Assembly: GCA_017979445.1 (NCBI GenBank)
Contig: CM030706.1
Location: forward strand, 33,675,751-33,739,750
Origin: Akebia trifoliata
Lineage: Eukaryota; Streptophyta; Magnoliopsida; Ranunculales; Lardizabalaceae
Direction: 5' to 3'
DNA length: 64,000 nucleotides
Positions within the stretch are counted from its first letter, which is position 1, and each line of letters starts with the position of its first letter. The position numbers were made by a program, and so were the translations under genes. Positions 1-10,059 of this stretch are shown one piece after another. Below the pieces are notes generated by a model that searched no databases, had not been told where the DNA came from, and worked only from the letters and a program-made list of their open reading frames with translations.

Positions 1-472
1 AATAATTAGTATCAAGATTAGTAACCAATCATTACATCTCTTAGCTATATCAGTATTTGAGTCTTTCTTTTTTGGGGGTTTTGGTCTAAAATATTATCTA
101 ATTTTAGGGTTTACAATCTCAAGATAGCTTAAATTAGTAGAACAGATTTAAGATGTGTGGATCTCCTGGGCTATGCTTATGTTTTAATTCTAAGTTCAAT
201 ATAGACATGTTAAATTTGTAGTCAATCATTGTGTCTTTGTTGGTTGACTTGTTTAAATGTTTCTCATAGGTAATGAATGATATATAGGTGTTCCTTTACT
301 AAAATACACCCTCTGTAATCGTAAATAATCAAGGCAACTGACAGGCCCTCCTCAAAATTTTAGGGTTTTCTTCTAGCCCTCCCCACTTTGTCCTTGTTTA
401 GCACTTTCTCCCTTTTTTTTTTTTTACCCAGGGTTTGAAAATCATATCTTGACTTTTCATGGCCATTTAAGG
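1..472. other. AT-rich non-coding stretch
   Basis: No gene, exon or recognisable transposon was seen. The stretch has T-rich runs, for example near 412-425. It probably belongs to the large intron upstream of the MADS exons at 33441; that placement is inference. Confidence 0.4.
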
Positions 473-771
473 ATAGGGTGAAGTACCATTTCATGAGCTG
501 AATTTGATGAATTTACGATTCTGACTCGCTATTCGTTTTAATTACCAAAATGTCAATAGTAATGAATTCAAAGATTTTAAAGTGACTATTTTACAGGTTT
601 AACATTACTATCTCGCTACAAATAGTGAAACCTGCGAGATAGTCACTTTAAACTTGCGAAATTGTCACTTTAAAACCTCTGAATTCGTTGTCATTGATGT
701 TTTGATAACTAAAATGAATAGTAAGCCGAAATTCCTCAAAAGTTGATCACGTGAATATCTCATAAGGATAT
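473..771. mobile_element. Foldback MITE, family A copy 1
   Basis: The two halves form a long imperfect inverted repeat of about 110 bp per arm. The left arm starts at GGGTGAAGTACCATTTCATG. The right arm ends near 771 and, reversed, reads through GTGATCAACTTTTGAGG and CATTTTAGTTATCAAAAC, matching CGTTTTAATTACCAAAA on the left. The middle repeats a module containing AGTGACTATCTCG in both orientations. A related copy lies at 1180-1581. No coding capacity; target duplication not resolved. Confidence 0.6.
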
Positions 772-1179
772 CTAGGATTTCAATTCTCCCTCTCCTCTCA
801 TTTTTGAGTAATTTTATGTAGCATTTGGGAACATGTTTGGAGAGCACTTTTTGTGGTGAAAAAAGTTTTTGGGAATCAAATTTATCTTTGGTAATTAAAT
901 ATTTGATAAACGCTTCCCACAGGAATGTGAAGCTAAAAACGAGCAAAAATGAAAAATGAATTGTACCAATTTCAACATTTGCGAGAATATGATAGAATTT
1001 AAAGTTGCATCTTCTTTGAAAGATAAAGGTGTTAACTAGCTAATTATTTGATAACATCTATGTGTTAAATATACCATAGACCTTGGTTAAATTGTTGCCA
1101 TCGCCTAGCTCTTGATCTCATTAAAGATAGGATTACTAATTAAAAAAATGTTCTTGCCATTTTGGTTAATGATTAAAAT

Positions 1180-1581
1180 AAGGGTAAATACCCATTTCGT
1201 GAGTTGAATATGATGAAATTCTAACTCCAAGTAACTGTTCCTTTTAAGTCCCAAAACATGAAGAGTGAGATTGTAGATTTTTCAAAGTAACTATCTCGTA
1301 GCTATAAAGTAGTGAATTGGTATATATATTCAACAATCTCGTTGGTTTATATAGTGACGATCCGACTAAAAAGTAGTGAACCTACAAGATAGTCATCTTA
1401 ATAACTAGGAAAATTGTCACTTTGAAAAAAAAAATTCTATGATCTCACAACTTTAAAGCTATGAGATCGTCACATGAAAAACCTGTGACATCACTCTTCA
1501 TGTTTTGGAAATTAAAATGGATAGTTAATCGGAATCGAAATATCATCGAAAGTTGATCATGTTTGGGGAAATTTCTCTTAA
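1180..1581. mobile_element. Foldback MITE, family A copy 2
   Basis: Same architecture as the copy at 473-771. The left arm (AAATACCCATTTCGTGAGTTG) pairs with the reversed right end (CCCAAACATGATCAACTTTCG). CAAAACATGAAGAGTGA on the left has its complement TCACTCTTCATGTTTTG on the right. The loop again carries AACTATCTCGTAG-type modules. Sequence differs from copy 1, so this is an old, diverged family. Confidence 0.6.
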
Positions 1582-1704
1582 AATAATCTTGAGAGATTAT
1601 TTCTTATTTATAAATTAAATGATAGAAATACACTAAACTTTTAATGTAATTATTTAAATATATAAGAAGGGGTTTCCTAAATAACATTTACTAAGCATCT
1701 AAAA

Positions 1705-1870
1705 GGGGCTTTGACCCATAGCTCAGTTGTTTTGACACATCGCATAACAACTTTGAAGTCATGGGTTCAAGTCTAGCTTACCCATTAAGAAAAATTGTTT
1801 GCAAGTACCAACTAGCTTAGTTAGTAAAGTCTTTGGGTGATGATATTAGAGACATGGATTTAAATCCTAG
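1705..1870 (+). mobile_element. SINE-like, tRNA-derived dimer
   Basis: Two consecutive tRNA-like promoter modules are visible. The first has an A-box-like TAGCTCAGTTG (about 1719-1729) and a B-box-like GGGTTCAAGTC (1763-1773). The second has TAGCTTAGTTA (1813-1823) and TGGATTTAAATCC (1855-1867). Spacing suits internal RNA polymerase III promoters of plant SINEs. A degenerate dimeric SINE is the best reading; the ends are uncertain. Confidence 0.4.
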
Positions 1871-1906
1871 CAACATTAATAGGCTTATTGGATATATATA
1901 TATATA

Positions 1907-2245
1907 GGTAGCGTTCAATGGCAAACTTTTTGGCAAAACATTTTTCAAAACATGAGTTAGAAGTTTTGGAATGGGCTGATTTTTGGTGAGGATGATCTCT
2001 ACGGTGAGGAGATCATCCTCACCAAAAATCAGCCCATTCCAAAACTTCTAACCCATGTTTACAAGCTGAAAAATCGTGGACCGTCCATTTTTTGTAAACT
2101 ATTTTTGATGGGGTTAGAAGTTTTGGAATGAGCTGATTTTGGTAATGATGATCTCCTCACCATAGAGATCATCTTCACCAAAAATCAGCCCATTCCAAAA
2201 CCTCTAACTCATGTTTTGAAAAATGTTAGCCATTGAACGCCCCCC
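1907..2245 (+). mobile_element. Double-hairpin element, copy 1
   Basis: About 339 bp between TA-rich tracts. The outer ends GCGTTCAATGGC and CATTGAACGC are inverted repeats. Each arm folds into its own ~44-bp stem (AGTTTTGGAATGGGCTGATT against its complement). Loops near TACGGTGAG and CTCACCATA are complementary to each other. The core carries ATCGTGGACCGTCCA, containing the palindrome TGGACCGTCCA. No coding capacity. Confidence 0.75.
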
Positions 2246-2255
2246 TATAAATATA

Positions 2256-2618
2256 GCGGTTCAGCAACCCTAAAGTTTGCCAAACATTTTTCAAAACATA
2301 GGTTAGAAGCTTTGGAATGAGCTGATTTTTTGTGAGGATGATCTCTACGATGAAGAGATCATCCTCTCCAAAAATCAGCTCATTTTGAAATTTCTAACCT
2401 TAATTTACAAATTGAAGGATCGTGGACCGTCCAATTTTTGTAAATCATTTTTTATGGGGTTAAAAGTTTTGGAATAGACTGATTTTTTGTGAGGATGATC
2501 TCCTCATCATAGAGATCATGCTCACAAAACAATCAGCTTATTCCAAAACTTCTAACCCATGTTTTGAAAAATGTTTGGCACAATATTTGGCAAACTTTAG
2601 GACTGCTGAACCGCTCCC
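2256..2618 (+). mobile_element. Double-hairpin element, copy 2
   Basis: Follows copy 1 after about 10 bp of TA-rich sequence. The outer ends GCGGTTCAGCAACCC and GCTGAACCGC are inverted repeats, different from copy 1 but matched within the unit. The internal paired hairpins and the GTGGACCGTCCA core are conserved. Ends in TA repeats. Confidence 0.7.
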
Positions 2619-2646
2619 ATATATATATATATATATAGATGTATAT

Positions 2647-3021
2647 GAAGCGTTCAGAGGCCTTAAAGAGAGTCAAACATTGTGTCAAACATTGTGTCAA
2701 ACATTTTTCAAAATAGAGGTTAGAAGTTTTGGAATGAGCTGATTTTTTATGAGAATGATCTTTATGGTGAACAGATTATCCTCACCAAAGATCAGCTCAT
2801 TCCGAAACTGCTAACCCTAGTTTACAAGTTGAAGAATCGTGAATCGTCCGATTTTTGTAAACCACTTTTGATGGGATTAAAAGTTTTGGAATAAGCTGAT
2901 TTTTTTTAGGGTGATCTACTCATCATAAAGATCATCCACACAAAAAATCAGCCCATTTCAAAACTTAAAACCCATAGATAGAAAAAATGTTTGGCTTTTT
3001 AAGGTCTCCGAACGCCACCCT
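2647..3021 (+). mobile_element. Double-hairpin element, copy 3
   Basis: Outer ends GCGTTCAGAGGCC and GGTCTCCGAACGC form a third terminal subtype, also seen at 28667-29021. The internal hairpins are more decayed than in copies 5-10, and the core reads GTGAATCGTCCGA. CAAACATTGTGT is repeated in tandem near the left end (about 2678-2700). Bounded by TA repeats. Confidence 0.65.
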
Positions 3022-3040
3022 GTATATATATATATATATA

Positions 3041-3087
3041 AGGGATGGTTCAGCAACCCTAAAGTTTGCCAAGTTTGGTGCCAAACA
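3041..3087 (+). mobile_element. Double-hairpin element, truncated copy 4
   Basis: Only a terminal arm of the copy 2 subtype remains (GGTTCAGCAACCC followed by TTTGCC), and it lies between two TA-repeat tracts. The hairpins and core are absent. Confidence 0.5.
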
Positions 3088-4895
3088 TATATATATATAT
3101 ATATATACACACACTAAATACTCTTGACAAATAACCAATTGCCCAAAAACTCTAGTTTCCACAAGAGAGGTATTTTTTTTTTGCTCACACCCAACACCGT
3201 TTAGTCATGTGTTGCAAATGACGTAAGCAATAGAGGGACAATTTCTCTCTCCTCCCACATCTTTTGCCTACAAATTTTAATTTTAGATTTCAAATTGTTG
3301 GGCCCACATGAATTATATTATTGGCAATCTAGCACCGCAGGCTTCTAGATTTCATTAAAAAACTCATATTTAAAAAATAAAATAAAATAAGTTTTTCAAA
3401 CTTGAAAGGTGTTGAAAATGAACCTTTTACGAGCACCCATATTTAAAATTAAAATTCAACGGTGAATAATAATCTCTTTTTTTATTAAAAAAACGTTCAT
3501 AGAATTTCATCCTCTACAATCTTGCAGTATCGGAATATATTTGTGAATGCCACAAAGTGATCCGATCAAGAAATTCCCATTTTCCATTGTGATCTCGAAA
3601 GAGAAAATTGTCTACGTCATTTGCACCACATGGAAAACGTTGTTGGTCTGTGAGGAAAAAATCACTCCTTCCACTAAAAGCACCCAATGGACTTCTGCGG
3701 AACACACCACGTTAACAAATAAGGCCTCGCCATTTATTGCATTTTGGTGCGTGGAGTGCATGGTGGGACCTGTAGAAATTCTTTTGGACCTCTTCACACC
3801 CAAAATCAGCTTGATTGGTGACTTCTACCCCTTCGCTTTTTAGTAACCACAAAAGCCTGAAATCCAATGGCTAGGAGTTATCTTGAAAAATGCTTCAACC
3901 TAATGGCTAGAAATAGCATATCTGTATTATTATTTCTCCGGTGTGTGAATCCACCAAGAGATTCTCATTTGACCGAAAAAGAGTCTCCTATGACGACAGC
4001 TACACAGCTCCACATACAAGAAACGCTTCTCATGCTAAAATTCACTCTTGAGAGGAAAAAAGAAGAAAGAAAGAAAGCAAGGAACCTATCAAGTGCTAGT
4101 TTTTCTTTCTGTTCTTGTGTTCAAACTTCAAAACTATGACATCAATGCCAGACTGAAGTCCAGAGATTTATGATTTTTCTTTGTTATAGAAGGATAGACT
4201 AACCTTGTTTATTTATGTTATCTTTGCGAAAGAGACGATAAAGAGAAGTAAACGTTAGTTAACTTCCTTTCTTCTAGGGTTTCTGTTGTTTGAAACTGAA
4301 AGAGACCCTTTGGTCTCTGTAGGGTTTTGTTCACTTTTACGGTTTTGAAGAGAAGAGAAATTAAAGCAGTGTTGTTAAAGGGGTGGTCACAAAGTTTCGT
4401 ACCCAGCACCAGTGTTGGTGGGGCCAGCATGCACTCCTCCTTTCACGTCACCTCAAAGGCATGCATGCATCTCACCCGACACAATATTTTGATGTCACCT
4501 TCTCTTTATTTGATATCTCTTCTTTGAAAACTACTTTCCTTTGTAGCAACCTTAATCTCTCAGTAGTGGAAGCAATAACACTGTTACTTCCCTGCTTTTC
4601 CGTATCCCCCAGTCAACACTTCCATGGCCTTTTCTTCTTTCACCAAGAGTCCTACAGTACAATTCTGCAAGTCTGTTTCTTGGATTCGGGTGGATGATGT
4701 GCGCTTGGTTTTCCGTTTCTAACGCACTATCTAGTCTGGTCCAGTCCCGTACAAATCAAACAGATCAAAATCAGTTTAAATAATTATAATTATTTTTCCT
4801 ACTATGAATTGGATTAGTAAGCGCTCAATCATATATCTTAATTTATATGAGTTTCAAACATAAGTTATTTAAAATAATAATTATATATATATATA
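3088..4895. other. Non-repetitive non-coding stretch
   Basis: No exon was recognised; short open frames here resemble nothing I know. Visible features are purine-rich GAAAGAAAGAAAG tracts near 4068-4078 and overlapping RY-type motifs (GCATGCATGC) near 4459-4468. It may hold regulatory sequence of the MADS gene, but nothing in it proves this. Confidence 0.35.
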
Positions 4896-5272
4896 GGGAA
4901 ATGTTCAGCACCCTAAGTTTTACCACACACTTTAACAAACGTTTTTTGTCCTACATGGGTTAGAAGTATTGGAATGAGTTGATTTTTGGTGAGGATGATC
5001 TCTATGATTAGAAGATCATCCTCCCCAAAAATCAGCCCATTCCGAAATGTTTAGCCCCATGTTTACACGTTGAAAAATCGTGGACCGTCCATTTTTTGTA
5101 AATCAATTTTGATGGGGTTAGAAGTTTTGAAATGAGCTGATTTTTGGTGAGGATGATCTCCTCACCATAGAGATCATCCTCACCAAAAATCAGCTCATTC
5201 CGAAACTTCTAACCCATGTAAGACAAAACGCGTTTATTAAAGTGTGTGGTAAAACTAAGGGTGGCGAACGGG

Positions 5273-5276
<4 letters not shown>
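4896..5276 (+). mobile_element. Double-hairpin element, copy 5
   Basis: Starts GGGAAATGTTCAGCACCC and ends GGCGAACGGGACCC, with (TA)n on both sides. The arms contain TTTTACCACACACTTTAAC on the left and its complement on the right. Two inner hairpins flank the core ATCGTGGACCGTCCA. First of six units laid end to end up to 7296. Confidence 0.75.
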
Positions 5277-5315
<39 letters not shown>

Positions 5316-5321
5316 TATATA
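5277..5321. repeat. (TA)n microsatellite spacer
   Basis: Almost pure TA dinucleotide repeat that is the only DNA between two double-hairpin units. Equivalent tracts lie between the other units. Confidence 0.85.
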
Positions 5322-5702
5322 GGGAAATGTTCAGCACCCTAAGTTTTACCACACATTTTAACAAACATTTTTTGTCCTACATGGGTTAGAAGTTTTGGAA
5401 TGAGCTGATTTTTGGTGAGAATGATCTCTATGATTAGAAGATCATCCTCCCCAAAAATCAGCCCATTCCGAAATGTTTAGCCCCATGTTTACACGTTGAA
5501 AAATCGTGGACCGTCCATTTTTTGTAAATCAATTTTGATGGGGTTAGAAGTTTTGGAATGAGCTGATTTTTGGTGAGGATGATCTCCTCACCATAGAGAT
5601 CATCCTCACCAAAAATCAGCTCATTCCGAAACTTCTAACCCATGTAAGACAAAACGCGTTTGTTAAAGTGTGTGGTAAAACTAATGGTGGTGAACGGGAC
5701 CC
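5322..5702 (+). mobile_element. Double-hairpin element, copy 6
   Basis: Nearly identical to copy 5 with the same ends (GGGAAATGTTCAGC ... GAACGGGACCC). The close similarity suggests recent tandem amplification of element plus TA spacer. Confidence 0.75.
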
Positions 5703-5757
<55 letters not shown>

Positions 5758-5768
5758 TATAATATATA
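5703..5768. repeat. (TA)n microsatellite spacer
   Basis: Interrupted TA repeat between copies 6 and 7. Confidence 0.85.
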
Positions 5769-6149
5769 GGGAAATGTTCAGCACCCTAAGTTTTACCACA
5801 CACTTTAACAAACGTTTTTTGTCCTACATGGGTTAGAAGTTTTGGAATGAGCTGATTTTTGGTGACGACGATCTCTATGATTAGAAGATCATCCTCCCCA
5901 AAAATCAGCCCATTCCGAAATGTTTAACCCCATGTTTACATGTTGAAAAATCGTGGACCGTCCATTTTTTGTAAATCAATTTTGATGGGGTTAGAAGTTT
6001 TGGAATGAACTGATTTTTGGTGAGGATGATCTCCTCACCATAGAGATCATCCTCACCAAAAATCAGCTCATTCCGAAACTTCTAACCCATGTAAGACAAA
6101 ATGCGTTTGTTAAAGTGTGTGGTAAAACTAAGGGTGGCGAACGGGACCC
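5769..6149 (+). mobile_element. Double-hairpin element, copy 7
   Basis: Same subtype and near-identical sequence to copies 5 and 6. Small differences are a GACGACGATCTC hairpin segment and CATGTTTACATGTTG next to the core. Confidence 0.75.
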
Positions 6150-6162
6150 ATATATATATATA

Positions 6163-6542
6163 GGGAAATGTTCAGCACCCTAAGTTTTACCACACACTTT
6201 AACAAACGTTTTTTGTCCTACATGGGTTAGAAGTTTTGGAATGGGCTGATTTTTGGTGAGGATGATCTCTATGATTAGAAGATCATCCTCCCCAAAAATC
6301 AGCCCATCCGAAATGTTTAGCCCCATGTCTACACGTTGAAAAATCGTGGACCGTCCATTTTTTATAAACCATTTTTGATGGGGTTAGAAGTTTTGGAATG
6401 AGCTGATTTTTGGTGAGGATGATCTCCTCACCATAGAGATCATCCTCACCAAAAATCAGCCCATTCCAAAACTTCTAACCCATGTAAGACAAAACACGTT
6501 TGTTAAAGTGTGTGGTAAAACTTAGGGTGCTGAACGGGACCC
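6163..6542 (+). mobile_element. Double-hairpin element, copy 8
   Basis: Starts GGGAAATGTTCAGCACCC and ends GGGTGCTGAACGGGACCC, so its outer repeat is slightly better preserved than in copies 5-7. Inner hairpins and core conserved. Followed by a short TA tract and copy 9. Confidence 0.75.
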
Positions 6543-6550
6543 ATATATAT

Positions 6551-6916
6551 GTGTCCCGTTCAGCAACAAGCATTTTGACAAACATTTTGGCAAAACATTT
6601 TTCAAAACATGGGTTAGAGGTTTTGGAATGGGCTAATTTTTTGTGAGGATGATCTCTACGGTGAGGAGATCATCCTCACCAAAAATCAGTCCATTCCAAA
6701 ACTTCTAGCCCCAGTTTACAAGTTGAAAAATCGTGGACCGTCTATTTTTTGTAAACCATTTTTAATGGGGTTAGAAGTTTTGGAATGGACTGATTTTTGG
6801 TGATGATGATCTCCTCACCGTAGAGATCATCCTCACAAAAAATCAGCCCATTCCAAAACCTCTAACCCATGTTTTGAAAAATGTTTTGCCAAAATGTTTG
6901 TTGCTGAACATTTCCC
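6551..6916 (+). mobile_element. Double-hairpin element, copy 9 (swapped termini)
   Basis: Starts GTGTCCCGTTCAGCAAC and ends TTGCTGAACATTTCCC. The TCCCGTTC end, which lies at the right in copies 5-8, is here at the left, while the core GTGGACCGTC keeps the same orientation. The two loops (CTACGGTGAG and CTCACCGTAG) are exact complements. Confidence 0.75.
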
Positions 6917-6933
6917 TATATATATATATATAT

Positions 6934-7296
6934 GGGTCCCGTTCAGCAACAAACATTTTGGCAAAACATTTTTCAAAACATGGGTTAGAGGTTTTGGAAT
7001 GGGCTAATTTTTTGTGAGGATGATCTCTACGGTGAGGAGATCATCCTCACCAAAAATCAGTCCATTCCAAAACTTCTAGCCCCAGTTTACAAGTTGAAAA
7101 ATCGTGGACCGTCTATTTTTTGTAAACCATTTTTGATGGGGTTAGAAGTTTTGGAATGGGCTGATTTTTGGTGATGATCTCCTCACCATAGAGATCATCC
7201 TCACCAAAAATCAGCCCATTCCAAAACCTCTAACCCATGTTTTGAAAAATGTTTTGCCAAAATGTTTGTCAAAATGTTTGTTGCTGAACGTTTCCC
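6934..7296 (+). mobile_element. Double-hairpin element, copy 10 (swapped termini)
   Basis: Near-identical to copy 9, with ends GGGTCCCGTTCAGCAAC and GTTGCTGAACGTTTCCC and TA repeats on both sides. Last unit of the second cluster. Confidence 0.75.
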
Positions 7297-7422
7297 TATA
7301 TATATATATATATATTTGCTGCTGCTGCTAAATGAGCAATGATTGGATAAAGAATAAAATTATAATGGAACAACATCCTTATTATTACAAGTCCAAAATA
7401 AAGAATGGATAATCTATCCCCC

Positions 7423-8822
7423 AAGGGTGGAGCTAGGATTATCAGTTTGTGGGGGCTAAGTGCTAACGATGGACAATTGATATTCTTGATTTCCTTTTAT
7501 GTCAATGTTGAACTTATTATGATGGATGGCTAGTAATCTTCATAATGAAGTTACTAATCATCTTCAATGTCTTGGATATGATGAGCATGATGATGGTGGC
7601 AGGGCCATTGGGTCATTTTTCATTAGTCTATATGAAAACACCAAAGTCAAGAGGCATGTCATCATTTTGACTAAAATAAGGAGGTATCTCAAATATTATC
7701 TTTTAACACTGAAGGGCATCTCATTATTTTGAAAACATAAATACACCAAGTGTCACGTAGAAAGAAAATTTCCAATGAGTTTGAGTAGCCTTACTAATTA
7801 GTAAGACTTCAACTCTTACTAAGGATCGTTGAGCTCACCTTGCAGAATCCAAAAACATGATCTGATTCCATAAGGTTGTAGAGGACACAATTCCATGAAC
7901 TCTGAGAATGAATATATATATATATTCTCCATTGAATTTTAATTTTAAATTTGAGAGTATCATGGAAGTTCAGTAGCCATCTATTTTCAAAACCTCAAAT
8001 CAAACCCAAAAAAAATGAATTTTGAATTTTTTTTTTCCACCTAAGTGTTTCTGTGAAATCTAGTGGGCTATGGTATTGGATTGCCAATCTGGTAATTCAT
8101 TGAGTCCAAATAGCCTTACTATGTTAGTAAGGATTTCACCCTTATTAAGCGTCCTTGTCCTTAACTTGTCACATCCAAAATCATGATTCGATGCTTCAGG
8201 GTTGTAGAGGACAAGATTCTATAAACTTTAGGAAAAAAAATCCAAAACAAGTTATCTTTTTACTATTAAATTTTAATTTTAAATTTGGGAGTTAAGTGAA
8301 AGTTCGATAACCATCCATTTTCAAAACCTTGGATCAAGTCCAAAAGAAGAAGAAAAAAATTATTATTATTATTATTATTTTGGATATGAGTTTTTCCATG
8401 AAATCTTGACGGTTGTGGGTTGGATTCCCAATGTGGTCTTAGTAAGGCTTAAAATATTAATAAGTGAGTAAGGAAAGTATTAGTGTAATCCATTTGAGCT
8501 TAAAGACCCTTCATAAGAATTAAAATCTGACTAAGTTAACAAGGAAAGTGTTTAATCACTTCGAAATTTTTTGAAACAGTCTGGCTGCTTCAAATTACAA
8601 ATGCATGTTAGCTAGTTAAAAACAGGGGGGCATGGGAAAACCAATATTTTTTTAAGTTGTCAGTTTGACTTTGAAAAACGCAGGGCTATCTCTAACATAG
8701 ATATAGATTAAAAGGTTGGGGTATGCATAAGGGGCTAACTCTAATATCAATCAAAACATAAGGGGTAAACTATCAATTTTTTATTTTTTCAAAGTTTTGT
8801 GGGGGCTATAGCACCGCCCCTT
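7423..8822. mobile_element. MULE-like non-autonomous TIR element
   Basis: The left end AAGGGTGGAGCTA pairs with the right end TAGCACCGCCCCTT. Flanking 9-mers CTATCCCCC (7414-7422) and CTATCTCCT (8823-8831) look like a decayed 9-bp target duplication, which suits Mutator-like elements. The same kind of ends occur at 60934-61170. No transposase is visible. Inside are two imperfect ~330-bp direct repeats. Confidence 0.5.
7780..8450. repeat. Two ~330-bp imperfect direct repeats
   Basis: Unit 1 (about 7780-8105) and unit 2 (about 8106-8450) share, in order, TAGCCTTACTA, a CCAAAA..CATGAT segment, GGTTGTAGAGGACA, GAATTTTAATTTTAAATTTG or a close variant, CATTTTCAAAACCT and a GTGAAATCT-type end. Part of the same unit recurs at about 21640-21800. 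Confidence 0.6.
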
Positions 8823-8831
8823 CTATCTCCT

Positions 8832-8977
8832 ATGACAAATTTTTAAATAATTAAAGGAAGGGTAGCTTCATAAAAATAAAAAAAGAGTAAAGACATCGGT
8901 ATAAAGAACATAATTTGCTAACGCATCTACCGTCGAATTAGCTTTTCTCCAAAAGTGATGAATTTCCTAAGTGACCA
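8832..8977 (-). pseudogene. LINE RNase H C-terminal remnant
   Basis: On the - strand this reads RKANSTVDALANYVL, matching the C-terminal motif of the RNase H domain of plant L1-type LINEs. The rest of that domain continues at 15520 on the other side of the old copia, so this is the distal part of one interrupted LINE. Confidence 0.55.
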
Positions 8978-9519
8978 TATTGATTATTTTATATATTCAA
9001 ATCTCAACATGACTATTATTTTGTCCCAATAGAATTAATCAAAATCTAGTTCAAGTTATCGTTACGTACATTATGTCATCGCTAAACTTTTAATCCAATA
9101 CTTTTGAAGGTGTTCCCTTTAATCTCCTCTTTCCTCGTGCTTTGTGAAATCTTAATCGGATTGATCTTTTCTTCTAGACTCACTTTCTCTTTTTTTTCTA
9201 TTTGGATTGGTTGAGTTTTGTGATCGATGGATATCACTTCCTTTATTTCAACGTTTTGTGTCCTTTCAACAACTCTAATATGGGATTGGCCAATCCCTTT
9301 TATAGATGAAGGTTGATGACCTAAATTAATTTTTTTATTAAATTTCCTATTTATCAAGGTCTCCTACTAATTTCTTAAAAAATATAATTCTAATGATATT
9401 AGATTTCCATTTAAAATTGATATTTATAATATTATAGAATCCACATGAATTTAGAAACTAAAATCGTGGAGGTCAATGGACCTAGGTTAATAAGCCAAAA
9501 TGTCATATGAGTTCTAACA
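8978..9519 (-). repeat. Copia A 3' LTR
   Basis: About 542 bp. On the displayed strand it starts TATTGATTATTTTATATATTC and ends GAGTTCTAACA, aligning to the copy at 14945-15519 with many substitutions and a ~30-bp indel. Confidence 0.8.
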
Positions 9520-10059
9520 TCTCCCACTTGAACCATTTGATCGATTGTGCTAATAGAGAATTTTAAAATATTTTAAAAATTGACTCAACTTTAGGATTAT
9601 ATAATCAGAAATATTTTATACGTGATCATGACTTTTAAAATCATCAATATTCCCAATATGTAATTAAATTCTTTAATGATATATTTTGATTAAATATTAA
9701 TGTCATAGCGGTTGTATGTCATATATGTCATACTTCTTTCTATATATCACGCCATCAATACTCTTTCTGATATAGTATTTAATTATACCCATTTCATTTT
9801 GTCTTATTAAGATATTTTCTGTATTACTTAAATCAAAATTAAATATTCATAATATAATTGAAAAATGAAATAAACAAAAATAAATTTTATTTAGTATTAA
9901 TGTTAATGTCAATTATATAACCACTTCAAAGTAACCTATTCCATATACATAAAAGATTTTCCTAAAAGACCCATCCTGATAACATGTTTTTTGTAAACTT
10001 TTAGTGATAATCATTTGTCAATGGATCAACTATCATTTACGTGGTACTAATATTTTCTA

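Noticed and set aside
1763..1867. Functional tRNA genes
   Set aside because: A- and B-box-like motifs are present but no cloverleaf with acceptor stem could be drawn; SINE-derived sequence is the better reading.
3547..4697. Several 60-100-codon open frames at 3.5-4.7 kb
   Set aside because: Overlapping frames on both strands, no known motif, no splice context; probably chance.
4896..7296. CRISPR-like array of repeats and spacers
   Set aside because: Repeats are ~380 bp palindromic units separated by TA microsatellite in a plant nuclear sequence, with no unique spacers or cas genes.
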